Assembly (NCBI GenBank): GCA_902761665.1
Contig: CACWLA010000015.1
Span: 1-64,000 of the forward strand
Length of the DNA stretch: 64,000 bases
DNA from: an uncultured Lachnospiraceae bacterium
Lineage (GTDB): Bacteria; Bacillota; Clostridia; Lachnospirales; Lachnospiraceae
Direction of reading: 5' to 3'
Below the pieces are notes generated by a model. The model was not told the origin of the DNA. It saw only the letters and a list, made by a program, of their open reading frames with translations, and did not search any database. The translations under genes were made by a program, and so were the position numbers. The number at the start of each line of letters is the position of its first letter. Position 1 is the stretch's first letter. Shown here piece after piece: positions 8,014 through 18,053 of the stretch.

Positions 8014-9258
8014 ATGATCCAATTCCGACAAATCAGCAAACAGTACAACGACGGGGCGAAGACACTCGCCCTTGACGGCGTTGATCTGTCGATCCGTGAC
8101 GGAGAATTCGTTTTCATCACGGGAGACAGCGGCGCCGGCAAGAGCACGCTGGTAAAGCTCCTCATGGGCATGGAAAAGCCGACCTCGGGAAGCATCATCG
8201 TGGACGGCCTGAACGTAGCCCAGCTGGAGCGCAGCAGGCTCCCGCAGTACCGGAGGCGTTTCGGCTGCATCTATCAGGATTTCCAGCTGCTTTCGGACTT
8301 CACCGCCTATGACAATGTTGCGTTCGCACAGCGCGTGATCGGAACGAAAGGGAAGAACATCAAAAAGCGCGTGCCCAGGGCGCTCGCGGAAGTCGGCCTG
8401 GAAGAGAAGGCAAAGAGCTATCCTTCCCAGCTTTCCGGCGGCGAGCAGCAGCGCGTTGCGATCGCGCGTGCCCTCGTGAACGGTCCTCTTTATCTGATCG
8501 CGGATGAGCCGACCGGCAACCTGGACAGAACGAATACCGACGAGGTCATGGGACTTCTGGAGGCGGTCAACAACACCGGCACCACCGTGATCGTGATCAC
8601 GCACGACGAACAGGTCGTGGAACGCATGGGCAAGCGCGTGGTCGAAATGAAGAACGGCCGCATCACCTCGGATACCGCCTGGCTTGCCGCGGAGAAGGCC
8701 GCTGAGTCGGTACAGCCCGTTCCGGACAATATCGAACTGACCGCGCCCGCGCCGGCCGTGGAAGCGGCAAAGCCCGAAGCGGTGCCTGCCCCGAAGGCAG
8801 AACCGGAGCCGGAACCCGCTCCCGAACCTGCGCCCGAAGAAGATGAAAACTACGTCCAGGAGACCCTGGATCTTGGCCCGGCCCCCGGAGAGGAAGAGGA
8901 GATCGAACAGGTCGTCATGGACCTGGATGCCATTACCCCGCCGCAGCCCGAACCGGAGATCCTGCCTGAACTGCCGCCGCTCGTGGTTCCGACCGTGGAA
9001 CTGCCGGAGAGCGAATCTGCAAAGAAATCGAAACTGGTCTCCGAAGTGCTGAAAGGCTGGACGGCGCCTGCGGAAGTCCGGGAAGCTGCAGAGGAAGAAA
9101 CTGCGGAAGAGGATCTTTCCGAAGGAACGTCCGAGATCCCGGCCGGGGCAGAAACTGCAGCCGGGACCGAAACTGCTGAGGCAGAAATTCCGGGACCCGC
9201 AGCGGAAGAGGCAGTGCTTCCGGAAGCGGAAAAGGAAGGAGGCGCCGAACATGCGTAA
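8014..9258 (+). CDS. ftsE: Cell division ATP-binding protein FtsE with long acidic C-terminal extension
   Basis: A 414-residue protein. Residues 1-225 are a complete FtsE ABC ATPase: Walker A GDSGAGKST, signature LSGGEQQR, Walker B LIADEPTG and the switch His in VITHDE. FtsEX transmits ATP hydrolysis across the membrane to activate wall hydrolases at division. FtsE is normally about 228 residues; here roughly 185 extra residues follow, rich in Pro, Glu and Ala, with a short hydrophobic island (PELPPLVVPTVELPE). The start at 8014 has AAAGGA upstream and matches the family N-terminus (MIQFRQISKQYNDG). The stop overlaps ftsX by 8 bases. Confidence 0.9.
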   Translation: MIQFRQISKQYNDGAKTLALDGVDLSIRDGEFVFITGDSGAGKSTLVKLLMGMEKPTSGSIIVDGLNVAQLERSRLPQYRRRFGCIYQDFQLLSDFTAYDNVAFAQRVIGTKGKNIKKRVPRALAEVGLEEKAKSYPSQLSGGEQQRVAIARALVNGPLYLIADEPTGNLDRTNTDEVMGLLEAVNNTGTTVIVITHDEQVVERMGKRVVEMKNGRITSDTAWLAAEKAAESVQPVPDNIELTAPAPAVEAAKPEAVPAPKAEPEPEPAPEPAPEEDENYVQETLDLGPAPGEEEEIEQVVMDLDAITPPQPEPEILPELPPLVVPTVELPESESAKKSKLVSEVLKGWTAPAEVREAAEEETAEEDLSEGTSEIPAGAETAAGTETAEAEIPGPAAEEAVLPEAEKEGGAEHA

Positions 9259-10153
9259 CATCTTCTTTCTGATCGGCCGCGGCCTCCGCAACATATTCAA
9301 GAATCCCATGACCTCGTTTTTCTCCCTGCTGATCATGGTGACCACGATCTTCCTGTTCTGTACGTCCTACGCGACGCTCATCAACATCCGCTCCGTGGTC
9401 AGGCAGGCTGAAGACAGCGTCGGCATCACGGTCTTCTTCGATGAAGGCCTGAGCGAAGCCGAGATCCGCCGGATCGGCGAGGGTATCGGCGCCCGGGAAG
9501 AAGTATCGCGCATGGTCTTCACTTCCGCGGAGGATGCCTGGGAGAATTTCAAGCAGATCTATTTCAAGGGGAATGAAGACCTGGCTGACGGCTTCATTGA
9601 CGACAATCCCTTAGCCAACTCAGCCTCCTATGAAGTCTTTCTGGCGCGCCTCGCCGACCAGCAGGATTTCGTGGAATATCTGGAGAGCATCGAAGGCGTC
9701 CGCAAGGTAAACGCCTCGAACCTTCTGGCGGAAGGGCTGAGCAACCTCGGCAGGATCATCGAGTTCGTCACCATGGTCGTGCTGGCGGTACTGTTCATTA
9801 TTTCCGTGATGCTGATCAGCAACTCCGTTTCCGTCGCTATCGCGATGCGGAAGGATGAGATCCACATCATGCGCTACATCGGAGCGACGAACCGCTTCAT
9901 CCGTTTTCCCTTCATCCTTGAAGGCGTGATCCTCGGCCTCGTCGGCGCAGCGATCCCGCTCGCCGTCGTCTGGTATTTCTATGATCCGGTCGTCCATGAC
10001 CTGAGCAAGCGGCTCATGGCTTTCGGAACGCTGCTGAACTTCCTGAAACGGGGCGAGGTCTTTAAGACACTTCTGCCGGTTGCCCTGCTCCTCAGCATCG
10101 GCATCGGCATTGCAGGCAGTATCTTCTCAATGCGCCGGCATCTGAAGGCGTAG
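9251..10153 (+). CDS. ftsX: Cell division permease-like protein FtsX
   Basis: A 300-residue FtsX with the usual plan: a short cytoplasmic start, a membrane helix (about 22-45), an outer domain of about 120 residues that binds the hydrolase activator, then three helices (about 172-195, 215-240 and 272-292). The family start FLIGRGLRNIFKNPMTSFFS is clear. It pairs with FtsE through the 8-base overlap. The likely outside partner is the PcsB-like protein encoded at 41480-42886 or the protease encoded next. Confidence 0.95.
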   Translation: MRNIFFLIGRGLRNIFKNPMTSFFSLLIMVTTIFLFCTSYATLINIRSVVRQAEDSVGITVFFDEGLSEAEIRRIGEGIGAREEVSRMVFTSAEDAWENFKQIYFKGNEDLADGFIDDNPLANSASYEVFLARLADQQDFVEYLESIEGVRKVNASNLLAEGLSNLGRIIEFVTMVVLAVLFIISVMLISNSVSVAIAMRKDEIHIMRYIGATNRFIRFPFILEGVILGLVGAAIPLAVVWYFYDPVVHDLSKRLMAFGTLLNFLKRGEVFKTLLPVALLLSIGIGIAGSIFSMRRHLKA

Positions 10154-10166
10154 CAGGAGGAATAAG

Positions 10167-11471
10167 ATGGAAGAAAAGAATAACGGCTTTTTTAAAGGCT
10201 TCTGGGTCGGCTTCGGCGTCTTTCTGGTCTGCGCCGTCTTGATCGGCGGCGTGATGCTCATGCAGGGCATCAAAGGCTTTGAACGCTGGCGCGAGAGTCA
10301 GGAAACAGAGGCGGTCCGTCCGACGAAGCCTTCGGATCCCGCGAAGCCTACGGATCCGGCAAAACCTACAGACCCGGCGGCTCCGACTGATCCGGCAGGT
10401 ACCGGCGAAGCGGGTGAAAATGCAGCTGCGGCAAAGCGCTTCGAAGAGGTCATGGACTACGTGGACACGCATTTCGTCCTGGACTATGACAAGGAGCAGA
10501 TGATCAACGATGCCCTGAAGGCCTACGTGGACGGTGCGGACGATCCCTATTCCGAGTATCTGACTGCCGAAGAATTTGCCAAAATGATGGAAGATTCCAG
10601 CGGCAGCTACTGCGGCATCGGCGTGCAGATCCAGCAGAACATTGAGACCATGGCGACCACGGTCATCCAGGTCTTTACGAACGGCTCCGCAAAGGAAGAG
10701 GGCATGAAGGCCGGCGACGTCATCGTCCGGATCGGCGATGAGGACGCGCGGGAAATGCCCATAGACGACATCGTGTCCAGAGTGCGCGGCAAGGAAGGGA
10801 CCACCGTGGACGTCACGGTCTACCGTTCCTGGGAAGACCGCGAGATCACTTTCACCCTGACCAGACGCCCGGTCGAGGTCGATACGGTCTATTACCGGAT
10901 GCTGACCGATAAGATCGGCTATCTGCAGCTGACGGAGTTCGACAGCGTCTCCGAGGGACAGATGGACACGGCGCTGAAAGCGCTGAAAAAAGAAGGATGC
11001 CAACAGCTGGTCCTGGATATTCGGAACAATCCCGGCGGACTGCTTTCGAGCGTACTGGACGTTGCCGACCTGTTCATTGAGAAAAATCTGCTGATCATGT
11101 CCATGGAGGACAAGGAAGGCCACGTTTACGAGTATTACAGCGAGAAGAAGCCTGTCTTTACGGGCGACCTCATCGTTCTCGTAAACGGCAATTCCGCGAG
11201 TGCCTCGGAGGTGCTGACCGGCTGCCTGAAAGACCACGGCCGCGCGGTGATCATGGGCGAGAAGACCTTCGGCAAGGGAATCGTGCAGGGCTTCTTCACC
11301 CTGTCGGACGGTTCCGCGATCAAGCTGACCACGGAATACTATTCGACGCCTTCGGGCCAGTGCATCCACAAGATCGGGATCGAGCCGGACATTGCCGGCA
11401 CGGACGATCCGGCAACGGAAGACGTGGACGAGCTGCTGGAACAGGCGAAGGAATATCTGCAGAAGAAATAA
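10167..11471 (+). CDS. S41 family carboxy-terminal processing protease
   Basis: A 434-residue membrane-anchored serine protease of the CtpA/S41 type. One helix near the N-terminus (about 12-32) is followed by a Pro/Asp/Lys linker built on repeats of KPTDPA and then a PDZ domain (about 140-225). The catalytic domain follows, with the Ser in NGNSASASEVLTG and the Lys in EKTFGKGIVQ. Such proteases trim C-termini of envelope proteins. It directly follows ftsX with an AGGAGG site, so it probably belongs to the ftsEX operon and acts outside the membrane. Confidence 0.9.
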   Translation: MEEKNNGFFKGFWVGFGVFLVCAVLIGGVMLMQGIKGFERWRESQETEAVRPTKPSDPAKPTDPAKPTDPAAPTDPAGTGEAGENAAAAKRFEEVMDYVDTHFVLDYDKEQMINDALKAYVDGADDPYSEYLTAEEFAKMMEDSSGSYCGIGVQIQQNIETMATTVIQVFTNGSAKEEGMKAGDVIVRIGDEDAREMPIDDIVSRVRGKEGTTVDVTVYRSWEDREITFTLTRRPVEVDTVYYRMLTDKIGYLQLTEFDSVSEGQMDTALKALKKEGCQQLVLDIRNNPGGLLSSVLDVADLFIEKNLLIMSMEDKEGHVYEYYSEKKPVFTGDLIVLVNGNSASASEVLTGCLKDHGRAVIMGEKTFGKGIVQGFFTLSDGSAIKLTTEYYSTPSGQCIHKIGIEPDIAGTDDPATEDVDELLEQAKEYLQKK

Positions 11472-11499
11472 GGCCGCCGGGCCTGCAGGAGGAAACGGC

Positions 11500-11751
11500 A
11501 TGATCTACGCATTTGATGCGGAAGTCTCCGCGCCGAAGGGGAAACTGTCCCGGGAGGACCGCGGAGAGATCAGGGACTATATGGCTGAGGTGCGCGTGGA
11601 AGCCTCTGACCCCGACAAAGCCGTGAAGCTGCTGGCAAAGCAGCTCCAGGGCAGACTCAGGGGCGAGGTCACGGGCGGCGAAGCCGTGATCGGCCTGCCG
11701 GACTACGGCAGCGCCTGCACGGTAAAGGTCAGGGCACATGAAGAAGCTTAA
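11500..11751 (+). CDS. Small hypothetical protein between ctpA and holA
   Basis: An 83-residue protein I do not recognise. The start has GCAGGAGG 8 bases upstream, and the end overlaps the holA start by 14 bases, which argues that it is expressed. It is soluble, charged, with no signal or membrane segment. A Lys/Arg/Gly-rich middle (KQLQGRLRGE) and beta-like end could suit a small nucleic-acid or metal-binding role, but nothing decisive is seen. Confidence 0.6.
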   Translation: MIYAFDAEVSAPKGKLSREDRGEIRDYMAEVRVEASDPDKAVKLLAKQLQGRLRGEVTGGEAVIGLPDYGSACTVKVRAHEEA

Positions 11752-12715
11752 ATCGGACATTGAACTCGGCGCATTTGAGCCGGTCTACCTGCTGTACGGA
11801 CCCGAAGCGTATCTGAGACGCCGTCTCAAAGGGGCGCTTCGGGAAGCCGTCACGGGCGGAGATCCGATGAACTATACTTACAGAGAAGGCAGGGAGATCG
11901 TGGCTTCCGAGATCAGGGAGATCGCGGAGACCTTGCCTTTCTTTGCAGAAAGACGGCTGATCATCCTGGAGAATTCGGGGCTGTTCAAAAAGGGCGGCGA
12001 CGAACTTGCGGCCTATGTCCCAGAGATCCCGGAGACGACGGTGATCGTCTTTGTCGAAGAGGAGATCGATAAGCGCTCGAAACTCTGGAAGGCTGTCGAC
12101 AAATGCGGCCACGCGGTCGAGTGCACGCGCCGCTCCGAGGACGAACTGAAGAAGTTCGCACTGTCGTATTTTGCGAAGAACGGCCAGCGGATCACGGAGC
12201 AGGCAATGGAACTGTTCCTGGACCGCAGCGGCGACGACATGGGCCATCTGGTCACGGAAATGGAGAAACTGTCGGCCTATGCCGCCGGACGGGACATCCT
12301 GCCGGAAGACGTGACGGAGATCACCTCGGTGACCGCACAGAACCGCGTTTTCGAGATGCTGGACTGCATGCTGAGGCGTAAACCGCAGGCGGCGCTCGAG
12401 CGCTACGCTGAACTTACGGCGCTGCGGGAACCGCCCATGCGCATCCTCTACCTGATGACGCAGCAGATGAACCGCCTGCTGCAGGTGAAGGAGATGGACA
12501 AAGCGGGCTTCCGCCAGGACGGCATCGCGCAGAACCTGGGGCTCCGCCCCTTCGCCGTGCGGCAGTATCTGCGCCAGGCAGCATCTTTCACTGAACAGGA
12601 ATTACGGGCGGGGCTGGCAAAACTGTCGGAACTGGACTTTGCCGTAAAGAGCGGCAGGCTGTCCGATCAGATGGCGGTGGAACTGGTCCTCGCTGATTTC
12701 GGGAGATCGAAATAA
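11738..12715 (+). CDS. holA: DNA polymerase III subunit delta
   Basis: A 325-residue clamp-loader delta subunit. With delta' and tau/gamma it opens the beta clamp and places it on primed DNA. The family start VYLLYGPEAYLRRRLKGAL and the C-terminal helical collar region (LSELDFAVKSGRLSDQMAVE) are clear, and the length is normal. Its stop directly abuts the hflX start. Confidence 0.92.
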   Translation: MKKLKSDIELGAFEPVYLLYGPEAYLRRRLKGALREAVTGGDPMNYTYREGREIVASEIREIAETLPFFAERRLIILENSGLFKKGGDELAAYVPEIPETTVIVFVEEEIDKRSKLWKAVDKCGHAVECTRRSEDELKKFALSYFAKNGQRITEQAMELFLDRSGDDMGHLVTEMEKLSAYAAGRDILPEDVTEITSVTAQNRVFEMLDCMLRRKPQAALERYAELTALREPPMRILYLMTQQMNRLLQVKEMDKAGFRQDGIAQNLGLRPFAVRQYLRQAASFTEQELRAGLAKLSELDFAVKSGRLSDQMAVELVLADFGRSK

Positions 12716-13966
12716 ATGATAGAAACCAAAGAACGGCCTGAGAAGGTCATCCTTGCCGCAGTATCGGACAGGGACGCGGACAGCGCGCTTGCCTCGCTCG
12801 AAGAACTGGGGGCGCTTGCCGACACGGCCGGCGCCGAAGTGCTGGAACTGTTCCTGCAGACCCGCGAGCATCCGCATCCGGGGACCTATTTCGGGAGCGG
12901 TAAACTGGAGGAACTCGCGGAACGCGTCCGGGAACTGGAGGCGGACGGCGTCATCTGCGACGATGAACTGACGCCTGCCCAGATGCGGAACATCAGCAGC
13001 ATCCTGGACACGAAGGTGATGGACAGGACCCTCCTCATTCTGGACATTTTCGCGAAGCACGCGGCGACCCGCGAGGGCTGCATCCAGGTGGAACTCGCGC
13101 AGCTCAGGTACCGGGCGACCAGACTGACCGGAAGAGGCGCGAGCCTTTCCAGGCTGGGCGGCGGCATCGGAACGAGAGGCCCCGGCGAAAGCAAGCTGGA
13201 GACCGACAGGCGGCGCATCCACGAGCGCATTTCCGTGCTGAAGGCGGAACTTGCGGACGTGGTGCAGCACCGCATGACGACGCGGGCGCAGCGCATGAAG
13301 AATGCCGTCCCCGTGATCGCGGTGGTCGGCTATACGAATGCGGGGAAATCCACCCTGCTGAACGCGCTGACGGGCTCGGACATCCTTGCGGAGGACAAAC
13401 TCTTCGCGACCCTTGACCCGACGACCCGGAAACTGGTGCTGCCCGGTGCGCAGGAGGTCCTGCTTACCGACACGGTCGGCTTCATCAACAAGCTGCCGCA
13501 CGACCTGATCGACGCCTTCAAGAGCACGCTGGAAGAGGCGAAATACGCCGACATCCTGCTGCACGTCGTGGACGCGTCCGACCCGGAGATGCGCACCCAC
13601 ATGGATACGGTCTACCGCACTCTGCACGACCTGCAGGTGGAAGATAAGCCCATCCTGACGGCGTTCAACAAGTGCGACATGCTGCCGGAGGGCGCGCTGC
13701 TTTATGACGGGCATGCCGACGATACCGTCCGCATCTCCGCGCTGCACGGGGACGGCCTGGACCGCCTGCAGGAACTCCTGCAGAGCCTCCTGCAGAAGCA
13801 GAAGGTCTGGATCGACCGCGTCTTTTCCTACGCGCAGGCCGGCGAGGCGGCGCGGGTACGGAAATACGGGCAGGTGCTCGAGGAAAGCTACGAAGAAGAC
13901 GGGATCCACATCAAGGCCTACGTGCCGAAGGCACTGGCCGGAGAATTGCAGACGGCGCGGAAGTGA
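12716..13966 (+). CDS. hflX: Ribosome-associated GTPase HflX
   Basis: A 416-residue GTPase that splits stalled or stressed 70S ribosomes. The N-terminal HflX domain (about 1-195) includes HPGTYFGSGK and the glycine-rich RGASLSRLGGGIGTRGPGE. The G domain follows with P-loop GYTNAGKST, DTVGF and NKCD. It is of normal length and co-transcribed with holA (no gap). Confidence 0.95.
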   Translation: MIETKERPEKVILAAVSDRDADSALASLEELGALADTAGAEVLELFLQTREHPHPGTYFGSGKLEELAERVRELEADGVICDDELTPAQMRNISSILDTKVMDRTLLILDIFAKHAATREGCIQVELAQLRYRATRLTGRGASLSRLGGGIGTRGPGESKLETDRRRIHERISVLKAELADVVQHRMTTRAQRMKNAVPVIAVVGYTNAGKSTLLNALTGSDILAEDKLFATLDPTTRKLVLPGAQEVLLTDTVGFINKLPHDLIDAFKSTLEEAKYADILLHVVDASDPEMRTHMDTVYRTLHDLQVEDKPILTAFNKCDMLPEGALLYDGHADDTVRISALHGDGLDRLQELLQSLLQKQKVWIDRVFSYAQAGEAARVRKYGQVLEESYEEDGIHIKAYVPKALAGELQTARK

Positions 13967-14007
13967 CCGCGGCGCAGACAAATTTCTGACAAAGACAGGT
14001 GTATACT

Positions 14008-15021
14008 ATGAAATATGCGATCTACGGCGCCGGCTCGCTCGGCACGGTGCTGGGTGCTTACATGACGAAGGCCGGCGTGCCGGTGGAACTGGTGAACCGC
14101 AATAAGGCGCACGTGGAAGCCCTGCGCGAAAAGGGTGCGCACGTCGGCGGAACGATCGACATGACCGTCCCGGTGAAGGCAATCTTCCCGGACGAGATGG
14201 AAGGCGTCTACGACGTGATCTTCCTGATGACCAAGCAGCTGCACAACCGCGAGGTGGTGGAGAAACTGCTGCCGTTCCTGGGTGAAAAGAGCGTCATCGT
14301 GACCCTGCAGAACGGTATCCCCGAACCGCTGATCGCGGAGATCGCGGGGCCGCAGCGCACGATCGGCTGCGTCGTCGAATGGGGCGCGACTCTGGCGGCG
14401 CCGGGCGTCTGCGAACTGACTTCCGACCCGGACAGCATGTCGTTCCACATGGGACGGATGGAAGGGATCACGGATGAGCAGCTGGCTCTCGTCAAGTCTC
14501 TGCTGGAGACCATGTGCACGGTGGAAATCGAAGAGAATCTTCTGGGCGTGCGCTGGTCAAAACTTCTGATCAACGCAACCTTCTCCGGCTTCGGCACCGT
14601 GATGGGCGGCCGCTTCGGCGACGTCGCGGGATCGAAGGAGGCAAGGCCTTATGTGCTTGCCTGCATGAAGGAATGCATGGACGTGGGACGTGCCGCAGGC
14701 GCCGTTTTTGCACCGGTGCAGGGCAAGGACATCACGAAACTGTTCTATTACCGGAACGGTCTGAAGAAAGCCTTCGCTTCGTTCCTGCTGCCGATCGCGA
14801 TGAAGAAGCACCGCCTGATCGAACCGTCCATGCTGCAGGACATGAAGAAAGGAAAGCCCTGCGAGATCGACGCCATCAACGGCGTGGTCTGCGAGTGGGG
14901 CAGGAAGACGGGCGTCCCGACGCCGGTGAACGACCGGATCGTCGAGATCGTCAAGAAGGAACAGGCCGGCGAGCTGCCGCTCAGCAAGGAGAATCTGAAG
15001 CTGTTTTCAGATCTGAGATAG
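14008..15021 (+). CDS. panE: Ketopantoate reductase (2-dehydropantoate 2-reductase) family protein
   Basis: A 337-residue PanE/ApbA-family enzyme, which in the pantothenate path reduces 2-dehydropantoate with NADPH. The N-terminal Rossmann motif is YGAGSLGTVLGAYM, NRNKAH fits NADP binding, and the helical C-terminal domain (about 175-330) has the expected KLLINATFSGF and EIDAINGVV. ATG at 14008 is preferred over an upstream GTG because ACAGGTG lies 8 bases ahead. No panB, panC or panD is nearby, so the exact substrate could differ. Confidence 0.8.
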   Translation: MKYAIYGAGSLGTVLGAYMTKAGVPVELVNRNKAHVEALREKGAHVGGTIDMTVPVKAIFPDEMEGVYDVIFLMTKQLHNREVVEKLLPFLGEKSVIVTLQNGIPEPLIAEIAGPQRTIGCVVEWGATLAAPGVCELTSDPDSMSFHMGRMEGITDEQLALVKSLLETMCTVEIEENLLGVRWSKLLINATFSGFGTVMGGRFGDVAGSKEARPYVLACMKECMDVGRAAGAVFAPVQGKDITKLFYYRNGLKKAFASFLLPIAMKKHRLIEPSMLQDMKKGKPCEIDAINGVVCEWGRKTGVPTPVNDRIVEIVKKEQAGELPLSKENLKLFSDLR

Positions 15022-15075
15022 GCCTCGCAGCCGGGCAGAGCGGCAGCATTACTATAGAAAACAACGAGGTACGAC

Positions 15076-16890
15076 ATGCCGATTTCACAGGACCATATCC
15101 GCAATTTCAGCATTATCGCCCATATCGACCACGGCAAATCCACGCTGGCGGACCGGATCATCGAACAGACCGGCCTTCTGACAAAGCGGGAGATGCAGGA
15201 CCAGATCCTTGACAACATGGACCTGGAGCGCGAGCGCGGCATCACCATCAAGGCGCAGGCCGTGCGGACCGTGTATACCGCGCGGAACGGCGAAGAATAC
15301 ATTCTGAACCTGATCGATACCCCCGGCCACGTGGACTTCAACTACGAGGTCTCGCGCAGCCTTGCCGCCTGCGATGGGGCGCTTCTTGTCGTGGATGCGG
15401 CGCAGGGCATTGAGGCACAGACGCTTGCGAACGTGTATCTGGCGCTGGACAACGACCTGGAGGTCATTCCGGTCATCAACAAGATCGACCTGCCGAGCGC
15501 CGAGCCGGCACGCGTCATCGAAGAGATCGAAGACGTGATCGGCCTGGAGGCGCAGGATGCCCCGCTCATTTCTGCGAAGAACGGGATCAACATCGAGGAG
15601 GTCCTGGAGGCGATCGTGCATAAGCTGCCGGCGCCGCAGGGAGACCCGGAAAAACCGCTGAAATGCCTCATTTTCGATTCGTTCTACGACAATTACCGCG
15701 GCGTCGTGGTCTTTTTCCGCGTGCTGGACGGGAAGGTCAGAAAAGGCTCGCGTATCCGCCTGATGTCGACCGGCGCCGAATACGACGTGGTCGAAGTCGG
15801 GTACTTCGGTGCAGGCCAGCTCATTCCCTGCGACGGGCTTGACGCCGGCATGGTCGGGTATCTCACCGCGAGCATCAAGAACGTCAAGGACACCCGCGTG
15901 GGGGATACGATCACTGACGCTGCTCGCCCCTGCGCCGAGGCCCTGCCCGGCTTCAAGACGGTCCAGTCGATGGTGTTCTGTGGCATGTATCCCGCGGACG
16001 GTGCGAAATATCCGGACCTGCGGGATGCGCTCGAACGCCTGCAGTTAAACGACGCCTCCCTGACCTACGAGCCGGAGACTTCGGTCGCTCTCGGCTTCGG
16101 CTTCCGCTGCGGCTTCCTGGGACTGCTCCATCTCGAGATCATCGAAGAGCGCCTGGAACGTGAATACAATCTGGACCTCGTGACCACCGCCCCGAGCGTG
16201 GTCTACAAGGTACATAAGCTGAACGGCGACAGTTTCGACCTCTCGAATCCGACGAATCTGCCGGATCCCGCGGAGATCGACTACATGGAGGAACCCGTCG
16301 TCTCGGCCGAGATCATGGTCACCACCGAATTCATCGGCCCGATCATGAAGCTCTGCCAGGAGCGCCGCGGTGTCTACATCAGCACCGAATACATCGAGGC
16401 GACCCGCGCGATCCTCCGCTACGAGCTGCCGCTCAATGAGATCATCTACGACTTTTTCGACGCCCTGAAGTCGCGCTCCCGCGGCTACGCGTCGCTCGAC
16501 TATACGCTGAAAGGCTACGTGCAGTCCAAACTGGTCAGGCTGGACATCCTGATCAATAAGGAACTCGTGGACGCCCTCAGCTTCATCGTTCACGAATCCG
16601 TCGCCTACGAGCGCGGCCGCCGCATGTGCGAGCGCCTGAAGGAGGAGATCCCGAGACACCTCTTCGAGATCCCCATCCAGGCAGCCATCGGCAGCAAGAT
16701 CATCGCCCGCGAGACCGTGAAGGCCGTCCGCAAGGACGTGCTGGCCAAGTGCTACGGCGGCGACATCACGCGCAAGAAGAAACTGCTCGAAAAACAGAAG
16801 GAAGGCAAGAAGCGGATGCGCCAGATCGGCAGCGTGGAAGTGCCGCAGCAGGCCTTCATGAGCGTGCTGAAACTGGACGAAGACCGCTGA
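15076..16890 (+). CDS. lepA: Elongation factor 4 (LepA)
   Basis: A 604-residue translational GTPase of normal length. LepA acts in ribosome biogenesis and translation under stress. The G domain has [21 protein letters not shown] and NKIDLP, and the LepA-specific C-terminal domain is Lys/Arg-rich ([20 protein letters not shown]). The hemW start follows 6 bases after the stop, the classic lepA-hemW pairing of Bacillota. Confidence 0.97.
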   Translation: MPISQDHIRNFSIIAHIDHGKSTLADRIIEQTGLLTKREMQDQILDNMDLERERGITIKAQAVRTVYTARNGEEYILNLIDTPGHVDFNYEVSRSLAACDGALLVVDAAQGIEAQTLANVYLALDNDLEVIPVINKIDLPSAEPARVIEEIEDVIGLEAQDAPLISAKNGINIEEVLEAIVHKLPAPQGDPEKPLKCLIFDSFYDNYRGVVVFFRVLDGKVRKGSRIRLMSTGAEYDVVEVGYFGAGQLIPCDGLDAGMVGYLTASIKNVKDTRVGDTITDAARPCAEALPGFKTVQSMVFCGMYPADGAKYPDLRDALERLQLNDASLTYEPETSVALGFGFRCGFLGLLHLEIIEERLEREYNLDLVTTAPSVVYKVHKLNGDSFDLSNPTNLPDPAEIDYMEEPVVSAEIMVTTEFIGPIMKLCQERRGVYISTEYIEATRAILRYELPLNEIIYDFFDALKSRSRGYASLDYTLKGYVQSKLVRLDILINKELVDALSFIVHESVAYERGRRMCERLKEEIPRHLFEIPIQAAIGSKIIARETVKAVRKDVLAKCYGGDITRKKKLLEKQKEGKKRMRQIGSVEVPQQAFMSVLKLDEDR

Positions 16891-16896
16891 TTTCTT

Positions 16897-18045
16897 ATGA
16901 AGAAACCTCTGAGCATATACGTACACGTTCCGTTCTGTGCGCGGAAATGCCTGTACTGCGATTTTCCTTCGGCGCCGGGAACGCCGGAGGAGATCGCGGC
17001 TTATTTTCGTACGCTGCAGCAGGAGATCCGCTCTTTTGAGGCCCTGGGAAGCCTGCACGGCGTCCCGACGGTCTTCTTCGGCGGCGGTACGCCTTCACTG
17101 GTCGATCCGAAATACATCGGCCAGGTCCTGGACCTTCTGCGCTCGCTGTATCCCTTCGATGAGGACGCCGAGATCAGCCTGGAGGCAAATCCCGGCACGC
17201 TGACCAAGGAAAAACTGGACGCCTACCGGGAGATGGGCATCAACCGCCTGAGCCTGGGGCTCCAGTCCGTGCACGAAGACGAACTGAAGATCCTCGGCCG
17301 CATCCACAGTTACGAAGAGTTTCTGAAAAGCTATGAACTGGCGCGCGAAGCCGGCTTTGACAACATCAACGTCGATCTCATGAGCGCCTTGCCGCGCCAG
17401 ACCATGGAAAAGTGGAAAAAGACGCTTGAGACCGTCGCGGACCTTAAGCCGGAGCACATCTCAGCCTACTCGCTGATCATTGAGGAGGGCACGCCTTTTG
17501 CCGGGACCTGGGGGACCCGCGAAGGCCGCATTTTCCTGCCCTCCGAGGAGACTGACCGCGAAATGTACCACTGGACGAAGACGTTCCTTGCGGAGCGCGG
17601 CTACCGGCGCTATGAGATCTCGAATTACGCGAAGCCCGGACGCGAGTGCCGCCATAACCTCACCTACTGGACCGGCGGCGAATACGTCGGCTTCGGACAG
17701 AGCGCGGCGTCCTATGTGGACGGCAGGCGCTTTCAGAACCCGGCAGGCAGGGAAGAATATCCGAAATACGCCCGTACCGCCTACGCAGACTTCAAAAAGA
17801 CGAGACCGCTCAGCCTGAAGGAGCGCGAGGAGGAATACATGTTCCTGGGACTGCGCACGGCGCGCGGCGTTTCCCGGGCGGAATTCCGGGAACGTTTCGG
17901 GGAAAGTTTCCCCGGGACCTACGAAAAGAAACTGCTGGAGTACTGCCAGCAGGGCTTCATGGAAAAGGAAAATGACAGGATCCGCCTGACGGACAAGGGC
18001 ATTGATGTCAGCAATGTCATCATGGCGGACTTCCTGCAGGATTAG
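16897..18045 (+). CDS. hemW: Radical SAM heme chaperone HemW
   Basis: A 382-residue radical SAM protein. The cluster motif reads CARKCLYC near the N-terminus after YVHVPF, followed by FFGGGTPSL. The HemW-type ending (DKGIDVSNVIMADFL) separates it from true coproporphyrinogen dehydrogenase HemN. HemW-type proteins bind heme and pass it to target enzymes. It follows lepA closely and precedes addB with an AGGAGAG site between. Confidence 0.9.
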   Translation: MKKPLSIYVHVPFCARKCLYCDFPSAPGTPEEIAAYFRTLQQEIRSFEALGSLHGVPTVFFGGGTPSLVDPKYIGQVLDLLRSLYPFDEDAEISLEANPGTLTKEKLDAYREMGINRLSLGLQSVHEDELKILGRIHSYEEFLKSYELAREAGFDNINVDLMSALPRQTMEKWKKTLETVADLKPEHISAYSLIIEEGTPFAGTWGTREGRIFLPSEETDREMYHWTKTFLAERGYRRYEISNYAKPGRECRHNLTYWTGGEYVGFGQSAASYVDGRRFQNPAGREEYPKYARTAYADFKKTRPLSLKEREEEYMFLGLRTARGVSRAEFRERFGESFPGTYEKKLLEYCQQGFMEKENDRIRLTDKGIDVSNVIMADFLQD

Positions 18046-18053
18046 GAGGAGAG

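Noticed and set aside
16897..18045. Oxygen-independent coproporphyrinogen III dehydrogenase (HemN)
   Set aside because: The short N-terminus and HemW-type C-terminus, together with the lepA neighbour, fit HemW. No other heme-synthesis genes are nearby.
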